From Prorocentrum cordatum (taxonomy: Eukaryota; Sar; Dinophyceae; Prorocentrales; Prorocentraceae): 64,000 nucleotides of DNA. This document shows positions 1 through 11,892 of this stretch, in pieces (position 1 is the stretch's first letter; each line of letters begins with the position of its first letter). The notes beneath the pieces were generated by a model, which saw only the letters and a list, made by a program, of their open reading frames with translations, made no database searches and was not told where the DNA came from. The stretch is taken from the NCBI GenBank assembly GCA_963575745.1, contig CAUYUJ010016713.1, positions 1 through 64,000 on the forward strand, given 5' to 3'. Both the position numbers and the translations under genes were made by a program.

Positions 1-240
1 ACGAGGGCGCACGCACGCACACGCACACACGCACACACCCGCACGCACGCACGCACGCACGCGCGCACACACACAAAATTTTCACGCGCGCCGACGTGCC
101 ATTCCTGACATAACGCTCGTACGCTGATCTACACAACGGCACGGAACAACAGCAACACACACACACACACGCACACACGCACGTGCAGACGCCAACACGC
201 ACGCGACATATGAATCCATGCCACACACACACGCCACAGA
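1..240. repeat. CA / ACGC microsatellite
   Basis: Alternating CA and ACGC words fill most of this stretch, mixed with short unique sequence. Open frames through it are products of the repeat. No gene is seen before position 426. Confidence 0.9.
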
Positions 241-425
241 CAACATACGCAGCATGCACGTACAGGTACCGATGTAGCTGCACACAAAACGCACCCACAC
301 ACGACGAATTGGATATTGCCACCTGGCACCCGCGAGGGGTGAGCGACACAGTCCGAGTTCTGGGTGGCCCTTCCCCTGGGGGTTTATGTCTGTACATATA
401 TATACATGTATATACAGCCCAGGCG

Positions 426-3400
426 ATGGGCCCCAAGGCCAAGGATGCCGTGAAGAAGGCCAAGCCCAAGTCCGCGCCCAAGTCGGCGGAGGCGAAGAAG
501 CAGGCGGCCAAGGAGAGGCGCGAGGCCAACCAGGAGCACGAGAATGCGATGCAGAGGCTCAGGACAGGGAGAGGAGGATGAATGAGGACAAGGGTAGGAG
601 GAGGACAAGGACAAGGACGAGGAGGAATGAGGAAGGAGGAGGAAGAGGACTGAACCAAAACGAAAAAGGAAGAAGGGGAGAATGAATAGTACATTTCCGC
701 CTCATCCCATTCCCATTCTAGTTCCCCCAGGGCCGTTCCCTTCCCCGTCCCCTGCCCCTCTCTTCTCCCTCCTTCCCCCCCCCCAGTCTCTTCCTCGCTT
801 CTTAAGGAGGTAACTTTTTTTCTTCCCCCCCTTTCTCGTGACCCCTTCTTCTTCCCCTCCCCGCCCCCCCCCCCCTCCCCGGGAGGAACGCCCTGAAGCG
901 CGAGGCCAAGTCGGTCAGGAAGGAGTTCCGCCGCGCAGGGCGCACTGAGAAGAAGGAGTGGCTCCGCAAGTGGCGCGAGACAGGAGCAGCACATTTCTCT
1001 CAGTGCTTTGGCCTCGGAGGGCTACGGGAAGGATAGGAGGAGGAAGGATAGGAGGGATAGGGGCGATTGAGGGGTAGGAGGGGGTATGAGGGGAGGTAGG
1101 GGGGATAGGAGGGCTAGGGGGATACGGGGGGACAGTGAGATAGGAGGGGATGGGAGGAGGATAGGGGGATGGGATAGGAGTGGATGAGGGATAGGAGGGC
1201 ATAGGAGAATAGGAGGGGATAGGAGTGGGGATACGATAGGAGGGATAGGGGCGCGCGTTTGAGGGGCAGGGGGGGGTATAGGAGGGGGGATAGGGGGGAT
1301 AGGACGGATAGGGGGACAGGGGGATGGGAGGGGATAACAGGATAGGGGGGGGGGTAGGAGGGGGGATAGGGGGATAGGAGGGTGTCGGAGGGTATAGGAG
1401 GGGATAGCGGAGATAGGTGGATAGGAGGGGGTACGAGGGGATAGGAGGATAGGAGGGGATAGGGGGGATAAGGGGATATGGGGGATATGTGGATAGGGGG
1501 GATGGGAAGGGATAGGAGGATAGGAGGGGATAGCGGGGATAGGAGGGGATAGCGGGGATAGAGGGATAGGAGGGGATAGGGGGGGTACATAGGGGGATAG
1601 GGGGGATCGATATTGACGGATACGAGGGGGGGAATAGGGGGATAAGGGGGGATAGGAGGGACAGGAGGGATATGATGATGCCGATTGCGGCCTCTCCCAT
1701 TTTCGCCGGGACATTTCCGGTGGGCGGAGTCCTGCAAGAGGATGCGCGAGAAGCGCCTCGAGGAGAAGAGCAAGCACGGCGTCTTCATGAGCGAGGGCGC
1801 CCTGCTGACGGAGGCGGGCTGGGCGCCCGAGAATGCCAACGCAGAGTTCGGCATCAGGACATCGTTTCCATTTCCCCTGCGGAGGAGGGGGGTGGAGGGA
1901 GGGAGGGAATATGATGTAGTATGTGGGAGCGCGAAAGGAGTTGGGCATCGACAGGGAGACGGAGGGAGTATGAGGGAGGGGGTGTAGGAGGGAGCGGGAG
2001 GGAGTAGGAGGGAGTAGGAGACAGTAGGAGTGGGTAGGATGGGGGGGGATCTAGGAGGAGTAGGAGGGAGCGGAAGGAGTACGAGGGAGCTGGAGGGAGC
2101 CCGAGGATATGACAGTCTTAGTCGCCGTCGTCGTCGCCGACTGCCATCAAGTGAAACGGCCGCTCGAGGCAGAAGCTCAAGGTCCAGAACATCATCAAGG
2201 CCTGCGAGGCCGTCAAGGGGCACGTCTCCATGGACTGGCAGAGCGGCGAGAAGACGTACACTCGCGTCAAGAAGAGTGACTTGCTCGCGCAGGACGCTAG
2301 TTTAAGGAAGAGGAGGCTCATGAGGAGGATGAGGATGTTCGACACTTAGGGGGCAGAGAGGAGGAAGAGAGGAGGAAGAGAGGAGGACGAGAGGAGGAAT
2401 AGAGGAGGACGAGAGGAGGAAGAGAGGAGGACGAGAGGAGGAAGAGAGGCGGAATAGAGGAGGAAGAGAGGAGGAAACGAGAAGGAAGAGATGAGGACGA
2501 GAGGAGGATGAGGGCTGGATGAGACTGCGACGGAGGAGGAGAAGGAGGAGGCGGAGGAACATTACATGACATAAGTACGCGCTCCCAGAGCAAAGAGAAA
2601 GAGATCGGGACGGTCTTCACCTCTGCGAAGACGGCGATCGAGGATATCGAGGCAGCCCGCAAGGTGCCTGGCTTCTGGCGCCTGATCCTTCTCATCCTCC
2701 TCGTCCTCATATTCCTCCTCGCCGTCATCATCATTATCCTCCTCATCATCATGGCCATCCTTATCATACTCCTCATTGTCGTCTTCTGCATCGTACTCAT
2801 CCTCATCCTCCTCATCCTACTCGTCATCGTGATCATCTTCCCCATCCTGATCCTTATCCTCCGCCCCCTCCTCCTCGTATTCCTCCTGCTGCTGCTGATC
2901 ATCCTCCCCCTGCAGTCCTCGCCCGCATCCCTATGAAATTCATATGTGCATCCAGCCAGGCAGCCAATCTGAAGAAGGCGGCGACGAGTTCCTTGGGGCC
3001 CAGCAGCGACGACGACTCCTACAGCGAGGCCCCGCGTTTCCAATGTCGTCGCGTCTATGGGGGAGGAGGAGCAGGAGGGGAAACGTGCTTCCAGGCATTC
3101 GCGCGTGCAACGTGGCTCTGGAATAGGACGAGGAAGGAGAAGGAAGAGAAGATCTTCGAGGAAGAGGGGGAGGAAGAGGAGGACGAGAGGAGGACGAGAG
3201 GAGGAAGAGAGGTGGAATAGAGGAGGAAGAGAGGAGGAAGAGATGAGGAAGAGCTCGAGGAGGAAGAGAGGAGGAAGAGAGGATGAGAGAAGGGGGAGAA
3301 GGCAGAGGAAGACGAAGGAATAGGACGATGAGGGGGAGAAGGATGAGAAGGAAGAGGAAGATGACATTGCAAACTACACGTAAGATCTCCAATTCCGACG

Positions 3401-4617
3401 AGGGCTCGGACCACAGGACGCACAAGTCGGCGAAGCAGTCTGGCGGGCGCAGCGCTGGGTCGAGGAAGGTCGACGCAGCGCTGCACGGCGAGATCGCCGC
3501 GCTCCTGGGGAAGAACACGGCGGTCTTGACGGCCCTGGAGGGTTTGCAGGTGACGGCTTTCGGGAGTTTTCCTCCCTCGGCTGCGGAATGGAGCGGGGGC
3601 GGGTGGGGGTGGGTGGGGAGGTTACGGGGGAAGGGGGAGAAGGGTTGGGAAGGTTACGGGGGAGGAGAACACCCGCCTTGCCCCCTCAACAGTCTCGAGA
3701 GGGGGGGGGGGGGTCCTGATCGAGGACGGGAGGAACTCTAGGATATCAGCGTCTCCTCTCCCTCCTCTTCCTCCCCCATCCTCCTCCCGATTTGGTTGGA
3801 ACCTTTTCCTCTGGCCCCTCCTCTTCCGCCTCTTTCTCCTTCTCTTCCCCGTGCTCCTGCCCCTGCTCCCCCTCCCCCTCCTCCTCCTCATCCTTCGCGG
3901 GCGAAGGGTTGCGAGTGGTTGAAGCCCTTCGAGAAGGAGCTGACCTCGGCAGTGTTCGATTTCGCCGAGAGCCAGGTCGCGTTGAAAGCATTCTTCCAGG
4001 GAACGTCCGGCTCCCAGCTCGAGAGGGAAGGGCCGACATGATCGGGCACAGGAGGAGGATGGGGAAGCAGGATAAGCAGGACAGGATGATAATGAGAAGA
4101 TAGGAGGATGAAATAGGAGGAGGAGGAGAGACGAGGAGGGGGGAGGGGGAGCAGGGAGAGGATAATAATAACGATGAGGAGGCATGCAAAGCATGGCTCT
4201 GAGGTCCGAGGAGAACGCGGAGGACATCGCCAGCAGTGCCAAGGACGCGATCGAGGAGGCGCCTCGTCCCGATGATTGAAGGATGCATGTAATGAATGAG
4301 GAAGGGAGGACATGAGGACGGGAGGATAGGGGGTGTTAGAGGCAAAGGGGTGGCTGGAGAGTTGGGGGCAGGATATAGGGGATAGGGGCAGAAAGGCCGA
4401 GGAAGGGCATATAATTCAATATATAGATGAAGAGGGTAGTGAAAAGCGGGAGGGAATAAGCTGGAGGAGTAGAGGGATTGGCAACATGAGGAAATGAAGG
4501 ATAGATGGAGGGGGAGCGGCGCTGCCCGCCGCCCAGGGGGAGCGCGCGCGGTCCAACATCAGGCCGATCATGGACCATATGGAGGCCGCCATGAAAAACA
4601 TCAAGAAGTCGGCGTAG
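426..4617 (+). CDS. Ten-exon gene, unrecognised charged protein (~335 aa)
   Basis: I do not recognise the family. Joining ten islands of GC-rich coding sequence gives one open frame from ATG 426 to TAG 4615-4617. Exons: 426-556, 886-~978, ~1741-1857, 2169-2292, 2589-2663, 2960-3028, 3385-3549, 3907-4004, 4204-4258, 4537-4617. Phases agree at every junction. Most donors follow AG and begin GT, GC or GA (556|gc, 1857|ga, 2663|gt, 3028|gc, 3549|gt, 4258|gc), as in dinoflagellate introns; acceptors are AG, usually followed by G. The exon 2/3 junction is uncertain, exon 4 may end at 2295, and the exon 8/9 junction has a GTCCG repeat that hides the exact cut. The N-terminus is Lys/Ala-rich (KKAKPKSAPKSAEAKK), the middle has an acidic Ser/Asp stretch (GPSSDDDSYSE), and the rest looks helical. 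No signal peptide or membrane segment is seen. Introns are largely simple repeats. Function is unknown. Confidence 0.7.
1030..1675. repeat. GGATAGG-type satellite in intron 2
   Basis: Tandem variants of GGATAGGAGG and GGGGATA fill this intron. The long minus-strand open frames rich in Ser-Tyr-Pro are translations of the repeat. Confidence 0.9.
2345..2560. repeat. GAGGAAGAGAG repeat in intron 4
   Basis: Purine-only repeats of GAGGA and GAGGAAGAGAG occupy the intron between exons 4 and 5. Confidence 0.9.
2690..2935. repeat. CTCATCATC repeat in intron 5
   Basis: Pyrimidine-rich triplets (CTC, ATC, GTC) fill the intron between exons 5 and 6. The hydrophobic Ile/Leu open frame here is a repeat translation and not a membrane protein. 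Confidence 0.85.
3120..3370. repeat. GAGGAAGAG repeat in intron 6
   Basis: GA-rich repeat resembling that of intron 4, in the intron between exons 6 and 7. Confidence 0.9.
3590..3900. repeat. G-rich then CTCCTC-rich intron 7
   Basis: The intron starts with GGGGGA-type words and changes near 3,740 to CTCCTCCTC words, so the + strand switches from purine-rich to pyrimidine-rich. Confidence 0.8.
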
Positions 4618-4669
4618 GGAGCTGGGGCTCTCGACTGGACTGCGGGGCCGGGGAGGTCGCTCCTGCTCC

Positions 4670-4925
4670 AGGCCCTCGAGGGGCTAAAGTGCTCGCCCCG
4701 TCGGCCCTCGAGGGGCCAGAGTACTCGCCCCGTCGGCCCCGTCGTCGTCGTCGCCCTCGGCCCTCGGAGGGCTAAAGTACTCGCCCCGTCGGCCCTCGAG
4801 GGGCTAAAGTACTCGCCCTCGTCGTCGTTGTCGCCCTCGGCCCTCGGAGGGCTAAAGTGCTCGCCCCGTCGGACCCCGAGGGGCTAAAGTACTCGCCCTC
4901 GTCGTCGTCGTCGTCGCCCCCCTCC
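4670..4925. repeat. GGGCTAAAGTACTCGCC minisatellite
   Basis: Five to six units share GAGGGGCTAAAGTACTCGCC, separated by CGTCGTCGT and CCCTCG spacers. It lies just after the stop codon of the ten-exon gene, so it may be in its 3' flank or UTR. Confidence 0.85.
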
Positions 4926-4929
4926 TCCT

Positions 4930-5960
4930 CCTCGCCCCCAGCATGCCGAGGGGGAGAGGGGGGTGCGGGGGGGGGAGATGAGGGCAGGATGAGCCTCATC
5001 CGGTGAGGAACACCATGATCAGGTCGTGAGTGGAGTGGTTTTCTTGCATCAGCAGCGCCTGCGATTCGCGAGTGGGCGGTGCCTTGCGACAAGGACGTGC
5101 TATTGAGCGCGCGTGGGGGAGCGCTCGCGCGGTGAAACAGCGAGCTCTGCCCGCGTTGGCTCTGGAACCCCCCCTCGGCGGGGGGTTCGAGGAAAACTGG
5201 TTGGCACCAGAATTCTCCCTTGACGGGGGGCTGATCCAGGGAGTTCCTGAGGGGGGGGGGGAGAGGGGGGAGGGGGGGGAGGAGAAGAAGGCAAGACGAT
5301 ATCGAGAGGATTCGGCTTACATGGGTCATAGATTCGGGCTGCCGTTGGAGATGAGGATAAGGATAGGGGGGATAAGGCTAAGGATAGTGAGGACGAGGAG
5401 GTAGAGGATAGAGATAATGATAGCGATGGTGAAGATAAAGATAAGGATAGCGAGGATGAGGATAAGCCTAAGGATTCGGATGAGCATAATGATAGCAATG
5501 AACAGGATCAGGATGGATCAGCGCGATGATAGCGAAGATCCGTTCATTTGTTCGGCCCCTTGTGCATCCGCGCACGGCAGGCATTGCGGCCGTGCATGTG
5601 AGGACGGGGAGGGGGGCATGTTGAGGGATGAAAAAGCGGCCCTACCTTGGGTCACGAGCGCGCGGTCTGTAAACCTCTTGGGAAGCCCCAGGGCCGGGGG
5701 CCGCCAGGGCGCGGCGCATCGCGCAGGATTTGCCCCGTCAGCCCACGGGAGTTTCAGCGCACAGCGCCTCGTAAACCAGGATAGGGGCGTTTTTTTTCTG
5801 GCCTTGAACATGGGCAGGAACGGGGTACGTAGCACGATTTCTGTCAAGATGGGTATCTTTTCCCCGCTGACCTTGCTGCACCTCGGACTCGCCATTGCCA
5901 TGTCGGGAAGAGCGGAGGCAGCGAGAATCGTGGCAGGAGGCGGTCATCGCCCCGAAGGAG
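4930..5960. other. Region with no supported gene; GATAAG repeat at 5,340-5,520
   Basis: C-rich and G-rich runs are followed by unique GC-rich sequence and a GATAAGGATA repeat (5,340-5,520). An open frame extends through it into the next coding segment, but nothing before about 5,960 resembles protein. Confidence 0.5.
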
Positions 5961-8250
5961 TTGAGTCAGGCCTGCTGCCCCTAAGGGGCGGCCCAGGAGT
6001 CGAGTCAGGAGGCTTCGGAGGAGATGGCGGGGATGGGGGCGCTGGTCTTCGGAAGTACTTGGTGGGCAGGTGCAGGGCGGGATCCCTTTCGGCCGTGGAC
6101 GTGGCAACGATATCCTTTCACTCGTTTCGGGCTGGGGCCACTGGGATCGGAGATCTCGCGCTGGACCCTGGTCAGAGCGCGCGCGCGTCGGAGCATCTGA
6201 GACGCGCGCTGGGCCAAGAGACGGTGCGCAAAGAGTTCTACCACGTTCAGATGCCTTGTTGGGGCAAAGCAACCGACAGCAGACAATATATTACTTTCCC
6301 GTTTTATCTGCCGCACGATAGTTTCGCGAACTCGTGGCATGAGAACCCAGCAGCATGGGGCCCACTGAACTGCGACGCCGACGTGCTGCCCCTGAACTTC
6401 GCGAGTCACGAGGTGGTGAAAGAGGCCCCCACGATAACCACGCCCTTGGGTCACTTCTCCGATGGCGTTCCGTGGGCGAAGAGGGGCAGCTTCTTTTGCT
6501 ACTATATGAGCAGTGGCCTCTCCAGGAAGAGGCACCTCATATGCGCGATTCGGAAGCAGGACGTCTGCAAATGCGGGTGCAAAGGGAATTGTAGTTTTGG
6601 CCTCATCCAGCGGGTGCTCCGCTGGAGCTACAATGCTTTAGCAGAGGGCGCATATCCAGCATTCGACCACGACGGGGAGCCCCTGCCTGAGAGTAGATCC
6701 CTGAAGCGCGGATTCCCCTTCGCAGAGGGGTGGCGGGGGGCCCTCTGCGAAATCAGAGCGGACCTCTTAGAGGTCACGGGAGCTTATGGATTCAAAACGT
6801 GGCAGAACCCAAGGAACCCTTGCTTCTCGTGCACCTGTCCAAAGGCAAGCCTGTTTCAATTTCCAGCAACGATGGGTGATCGATTGGCCTCGCGGGACAA
6901 TCTCAGGTACCAGCACATGGTAGACAATTCCCTTCGCACGGTTGCTGTCCCAGACGACGCAGCTCTCAGGCGCCTGGCCGCCTCTCTGCAGATGGACAAC
7001 AAAGCTGGAGGATTAATTGTGTTCGGGCGGCGTAGTGCCGAGTTCGCCCTGCCCGTCGGATATCGTATCATCGAAAACGAGCACTGCACTGACATTCGCG
7101 AACTTCGGTCGGTGGAGACGCCGGCACAACTGCAGTTCTTCAATGCGTCCAACAGCCAGGGCCGTGATCAGATCTGCGCCCTCTTTCAAGTCAAAGGAGT
7201 AGGGGTGGATACCATCATGCTCGACGGGACGCACATCCTCGACCTGGGCGTGGCACAGTACGTCATCGTAGCAGTGTTCCACAGACTGGTCACGACGAAT
7301 TTCTGCGGGAGTAGAAAGGGCAGGAAGGCGCAGCGGGACCATGACAACATCTTTCACCTTCCGCCGAAGAATTCGGGCGCTCTACATTGCCACGGGCGCG
7401 CTCAGGAAAAGGGGGTCCACGTCCGTGATAGGGGGGCTGACTCTGAAGATGTTCATGCCGTCCAAGGAAGGCGGGATCCCGCGCCTCCAGGCGAAGGCCG
7501 CCGAGTCGCGGCACCTCGTGCCACTTCTTCCTCAGCTCTGTCGCGAAAGCGCTGGGTTTCTAGGTCCGCGCAGAGCGGCGCTGATGCAGGCCTGCACGCA
7601 CCTGGCCACCGTGTGCAATTGCCAGGGCCCAAAAGCCGCGCGCAATATGAGCGCGCCCTGTGTGCGCACCTTCCAGACACGAGCTCGGAACTTGCACTGT
7701 GGCCCATGGCAACTTGGATATTGCTGGTGGCCCGTCCCTCGTACGCCCCGTTATTGCTGGATTCGTCTCGGTCCCTCGTATGCCTCGTTCTTGCTGGATT
7801 CGGCTCGGTCCTTCGTATGCCGCGTTCTTGCTGGATCCGGCTCGGTCCTTCGTATGCCGCGTTCTTGCTGCATTCGGTTCGGTCCTTCGTATGCCACGTC
7901 CTTGCTGGATTCGGCTCGGTCTCGGTTCGAGTCGGCTTGGGTTTCGTTAGCGTGGCTGGGCGTGGGTGCGCGTTCCTTTCTCGTTGCAGACGGCCAGCCT
8001 CGCGTTCTTGCGGGCATGGAAGGAGTGCAGAGGCCACTGCGTCTTTAAGTTCCACGTGATGGTTCACCTCGCAAAGCAGGTTGCCGAGAAGGGAAATCCA
8101 ACGTGGTACTGGACGTACCCCGATGAGGCAGAGAATCGGAACATGCAGCGGGTCGCGAAATCCCTTCACGGCGGTCCTACTTTTTATGACAGGATGCTCG
8201 AGAAGGTCCACCCTCCTGGGGGGGGGGGGGCTATCGACATCCCGCCATAA
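5960..8250 (+). pseudogene. Broken copy of a dispersed dinoflagellate gene family (possible transposon protein)
   Basis: The predicted protein matches my recollection of a large family of uncharacterised proteins in dinoflagellate genomes. Features include HFSDGVPWAKRGSFF, a Cys cluster CKCGCKGNC near 6,560-6,600, LDGTHILDLGVAQY near 7,220-7,262, and KFHVMVHLAKQ near 8,045-8,080. The first frame runs from ~5,960 to ~7,320. A frameshift around 7,320-7,345 moves the likely coding into the frame that reads RLQAKAAESRHLVPLLPQ. A minisatellite follows (7,716-7,935), then the last part resumes in the third frame at 7,966 and stops at 8,250. The D-x-(M/H)-H-x-x-D-L-G-V style motif recalls some plant and fungal transposases, but that is only an impression. 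The minisatellite could sit in an intron, since CTCGTTGCAG at ~7,978-7,987 resembles an acceptor. The upstream start cannot be fixed. Confidence 0.6.
7716..7935. repeat. ~45-bp minisatellite inside the gene
   Basis: About five units of TCGTATGCCGCGTTCTTGCT plus GGATTCGGCTCGGTCC. The unit length is not a strict multiple of three across the block, and coding on either side is in different frames. Confidence 0.9.
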
Positions 8251-8359
8251 AAATGAGAACCGCCGTGCAAAGGGAAGGGTCTTCGCGACGCCCTGGTGAT
8301 CCGATGATCTGTTTCACTGGGGGTACGTCTAGTACCACGAGGGAGAACCGTACGAATAA

Positions 8360-9060
8360 TTGTTACGATGGTGATGATGACGATGATTGCGATGATGGTG
8401 ATGATGGTGATCATGATCACGTGGATGATGGTGATTTCCCTTTTCGGCGCCTGCGCGGGGACGCCTGCCTGAACAACAGGCGGGGTGATCTCTGGTCCAG
8501 CTTGAGAAAAACGTGTTCGCTTGCCGACAGAGCAGAAGGGGCACTCGAGGAGCATTGCCAGTCCCCCCTCCCCCCCTCCCCTCCCCCTTTTTCCGCGGGA
8601 CTCCAACGCCCCTTCCGCGCGCAGAGGCGTGGAAAGCAGGCAGCGCGCATTTGTTCCCCACGATCCGTTCTTGCCCGCCTCGGGACAGGCCCTTTCCCTC
8701 CCTCCACTTCCCTCCCTTCCTTCCCTGCCCTTCCCCCGTCCCCCCCCCCCCCCTGCCTGCTTCCCTCCCCCCCCTCCCTCCCTCCTGCTTCCTTCCCTAG
8801 GGGCGCAGGGCGCTGGCCCTCAGGCGCCGTTGCTCGGCTAAGGGGCTCGGTGTCTCGTCTCCCCGTCTCCCTTCCTCCTTCTCTCCTCCATATCCCTTCC
8901 CTCTCCTTCTCTGCCTCCCTCCCTTCCGTCCCCTCTCCGTCCGCCCCTCCCCTCTCTCCCCCTTCTCTCCCTCCCCTGCCTCCCTTTCCTCCTTATCCTC
9001 CTTGAGCCCTTCCCTCGCCCCCCTCCCTCCGTTTCCTGGCGCCCCATCCCAGGCCCCCGA
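8360..9060. repeat. GATGAT repeat followed by C/T-rich low complexity
   Basis: A GATGATGG repeat (8,365-8,440) is followed by long CCCTCCCTT runs (8,560-9,060). No gene is supported between 8,251 and about 11,890. Confidence 0.85.
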
Positions 9061-9107
9061 CGTCGTGATTTTTTTCCAAGCCCCCCTGGGTTCAAAAAGT
9101 TTTTGCC

Positions 9108-9195
9108 GCGATCGACTCGCGGCGGGATGCGGTGACCCTGGCGCTGGTGATCGACTCGCGGCGGGATGCGGTGACCCTGGCGGCGGGATGCGGAT
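9108..9195. repeat. Short tandem repeat GATCGACTCGCGGCGGGATG
   Basis: Two and a half units of about 36-39 bp, each containing GATCGACTCGCGGCGGGATG and CGGTGACCCTGGCG. Confidence 0.85.
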
Positions 9196-9384
9196 TGACC
9201 TCGGCGCGCTGGTGTCCAGCGCAAGAAGGGCGCCCGAGGCGTGGATTTCCCCCCCCCCCCCCCCCTCCCCAGTCCACCGTAACGGCCTCGCTCCTCGCGA
9301 GGCGCCGACGATCGCGGCGAGCGTCCTGCCTTGAGCGGGGCCCAGGCCGGGCGCGGCGGCCCCAGCCCCGCCCGCGCGCACAGT

Positions 9385-9475
9385 GCACGCACGCACACAC
9401 ACACACACACAAACAAACAAACAAACAAACACAAACACACACACACACACGCACACACACACACACACGCAGTCT
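9385..9475. repeat. CA / CAAA microsatellite
   Basis: (CA)n interrupted by several ACAA units. Confidence 0.95.
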
Positions 9476-9639
9476 CCTCCAACATCGATCTTCCAAACGG
9501 TGATCTTGCAAGCGGATGTTGGAGATGCGCATTCCTACAAGTTGTTTCTCACATCCCTCCCTCCCCCCCTTTCGACCCCCACCCCCCCCCCCCCCCCCCC
9601 ATCGCGCGCGCGCTACCGCGCGTTGGCGCGCGCGCACTC

Positions 9640-9888
9640 CACAACACGCACACACGCACACACACACACACCCAACACGCACACGCACAACGCACACACG
9701 CACACACGCACACACGCACACACGCCCACACGCACACACGCGCACACGCCACACCACCACACCACCCACACGCACACACCCACACGCCGCACGCGCACAC
9801 CACACGCACACGCACGCCACGCACGCACACACACGCACCGCACACGCACACACACGCACACGACACCCACGCACACGCACACCCAACA

Positions 9889-9935
<47 letters not shown>

Positions 9936-10125
9936 ACGCACGCGCACGCACACGCACACGCACACGCACGCGCACGCGCACACGCACACGCACACGCACA
10001 CACACGCACACACACCACACACACCACACACGCACACACACGCACACACACGCACACACACACACGCACACACGCACACACACACGCACACGCACGCGCG
10101 TGCACACACACGCACACACCATCCC
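9640..10125. repeat. Long CA / CACG microsatellite
   Basis: Nearly 500 bp of CACA and CACG words. All His-Thr and Cys-Val open frames here are artefacts of the repeat. Confidence 0.95.
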
Positions 10126-11410
10126 ACTCCGAATTCGAGCGTTCGCAGGCTGAATAATATCAGCCGCCGCTCTGGCACGGTACTGCTCGGAGCGAGCTGC
10201 AGGCCCGCAGGCCGCCTCTCTCCCTCCTTGCCCACACTTCGATTGGCACCGCCGCCCTCGCCCCACCAACCTCCACATCCACGCTTCCGATCACAATTTC
10301 CTCCCCTTTCCCTTCTCGGAGAATTAGCGCGTGGAGCTGGCCGCTGCATTAATGCAGAAGGGCCGCCCACGCTGCGCCTGCCAATTTCTCGCCCCCCTTC
10401 CCCCCTCGATCCGGTTCGATCCGCGCAGCGAGGGCTTGGCGCGGGGACGTGCGCCGACAAGTGGCTAACGCATGCGCGACGTCGAGGAAACGACCCACCC
10501 TCCCAACCCATCTTCCCACCTCGTCGTATCGCTCGCCCGATGTAGCGACACGCACCCGGGGACGCAGTACGAGATTGCGACCATATGCATCGGAAAGAGC
10601 CCTCATCCTCCTCCACCTCCTCCTCGCGGCCGCTGTCGTGAAATCGGCCGACTACGTGGCCGCCCTCCAGATGCCCAGACCTCCAGGCGTCGTGAACAAA
10701 TCACAACGGGAGGTTTTTCGCTATGTTCGGCCTTTGGGGGCTCTCACGAGTACTGGGCCTCGGGAGCGACAGACCTCTGGGGGTCGACGTTGTGAAAAAA
10801 ATCACGACGTCGGGGGTCTGGGGGATCCCAGGATGTCGCCCAATGCAGCGCCACGTGATGCGCACAGATGAGCGCCACTGACATTTGTGACCATCAGCGT
10901 TTTGGAAATAACGCCCATCCCCTCCACCTCTTCCTCACTCGGGATCTCTACCTCTCTCCGATCGACTCAGACCACCCAGTTGGTCGGCCGCATCATCGTG
11001 CGGCGTGGTTCATAACCGTCGCTTGCGCTAGCTCGGAAACGGCGACCGTCCGCGCAGTGCTCGGGTTTCCCCTGCGTGTTTTTTGTTCCAGGATTTTTTT
11101 GTTCCAAGGGTGTTTTTTTCCCCGCCCTGGCCCCGACCCAGGATCCTGGGACCAAAAAAGCACCCCCCCCCCCTCGAGTTGCACCACGCAGTGCCATCTC
11201 CGTGCACGCATGCCTGCGCATGATGTATGTATGTTTGTGTATATATATAGCGTTGAGAGGTGCATGTTTCTTCCTCTCATCTCTCTCGCCCTTCGATCTT
11301 TGAGTAGGGCTCGCTCGCCTCGCGCATCAGCGGCGGCGGCAAAGGCGCTGAATGGCCTGCGCGCCATTATGCACTACGCACGCGCGTCACACGCATGCGG
11401 ATGAAAAGTG
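10126..11410. other. Unique sequence without recognised gene; small hairpins
   Basis: No open frame resembles a known protein. Two small hairpins occur: CGTCGTGA/TCACAACG near 10,688-10,708 and GACGTTGTGA/TCACGACGTC near 10,784-10,812 with an A-rich loop. Confidence 0.4.
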
Positions 11411-11417
11411 CGGGCCA

Positions 11418-11458
11418 TATATATATATATATACACACACGCGTGTGTATATGTGTCG

Positions 11459-11492
<34 letters not shown>

Positions 11493-11552
11493 GATATATA
11501 TATATAAAGATCCTCGTTGTCTTGTTTTTTTTTTTTTTTTTTTTTTTTTTTC
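11418..11552. repeat. AT microsatellite and poly-T run
   Basis: (TA)n blocks at about 11,418-11,515 are followed by a run of T at about 11,525-11,551, contrasting with the GC-rich surroundings. Confidence 0.95.
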
Positions 11553-11892
11553 AATGTCTTGTTTTTTTGTTGCGACGTGTGTTTTTTTCATGGCGCAAGC
11601 GGCCGTCATGAAAAACAAAAAAAAAATGACTCCAAGGGGTCTGGGCTTGGGGGTGCCCGTCGACATGGTCGAGGGCGCTCGGCGGCCTCCACGGGCTGCC
11701 TGACCGAGATGGCCAGCCTCACGCTGTGGACGCTGAGCTGGAGACGGGCCAGGATGCGGGCGGCGCGCATCCTGCTGGGCCGCTGGGTTCGAGTCCGCTT
11801 CTTCTTCTTGGCGGCCGCTGGCGGCCCGCTTGGCCCTCGCCCGGAAGCGGCCCGCGAGCCCTCGCACTGGCGGCCGCCTCAGCGTGAGCCTG

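Noticed and set aside
915-2223. Ser-Tyr-Pro-rich minus-strand open frames of 261-369 aa
   Set aside because: They translate the GGATAGG intron satellite and run over exons of the ten-exon gene on the other strand.
2664-2936. Hydrophobic Ile/Leu frame resembling a membrane protein
   Set aside because: It is a direct translation of CTC/ATC triplet repeats within an intron.
5417-5960. N-terminal extension of the 880-aa open frame
   Set aside because: The first part translates a GATAAG repeat (Ile/Arg/Met-rich) and has no resemblance to the family seen after about 5,960.
9331-10545. His-Thr-rich 404-aa and Cys-Val-rich 355-aa open frames
   Set aside because: They are translations of a CA/CACG microsatellite.
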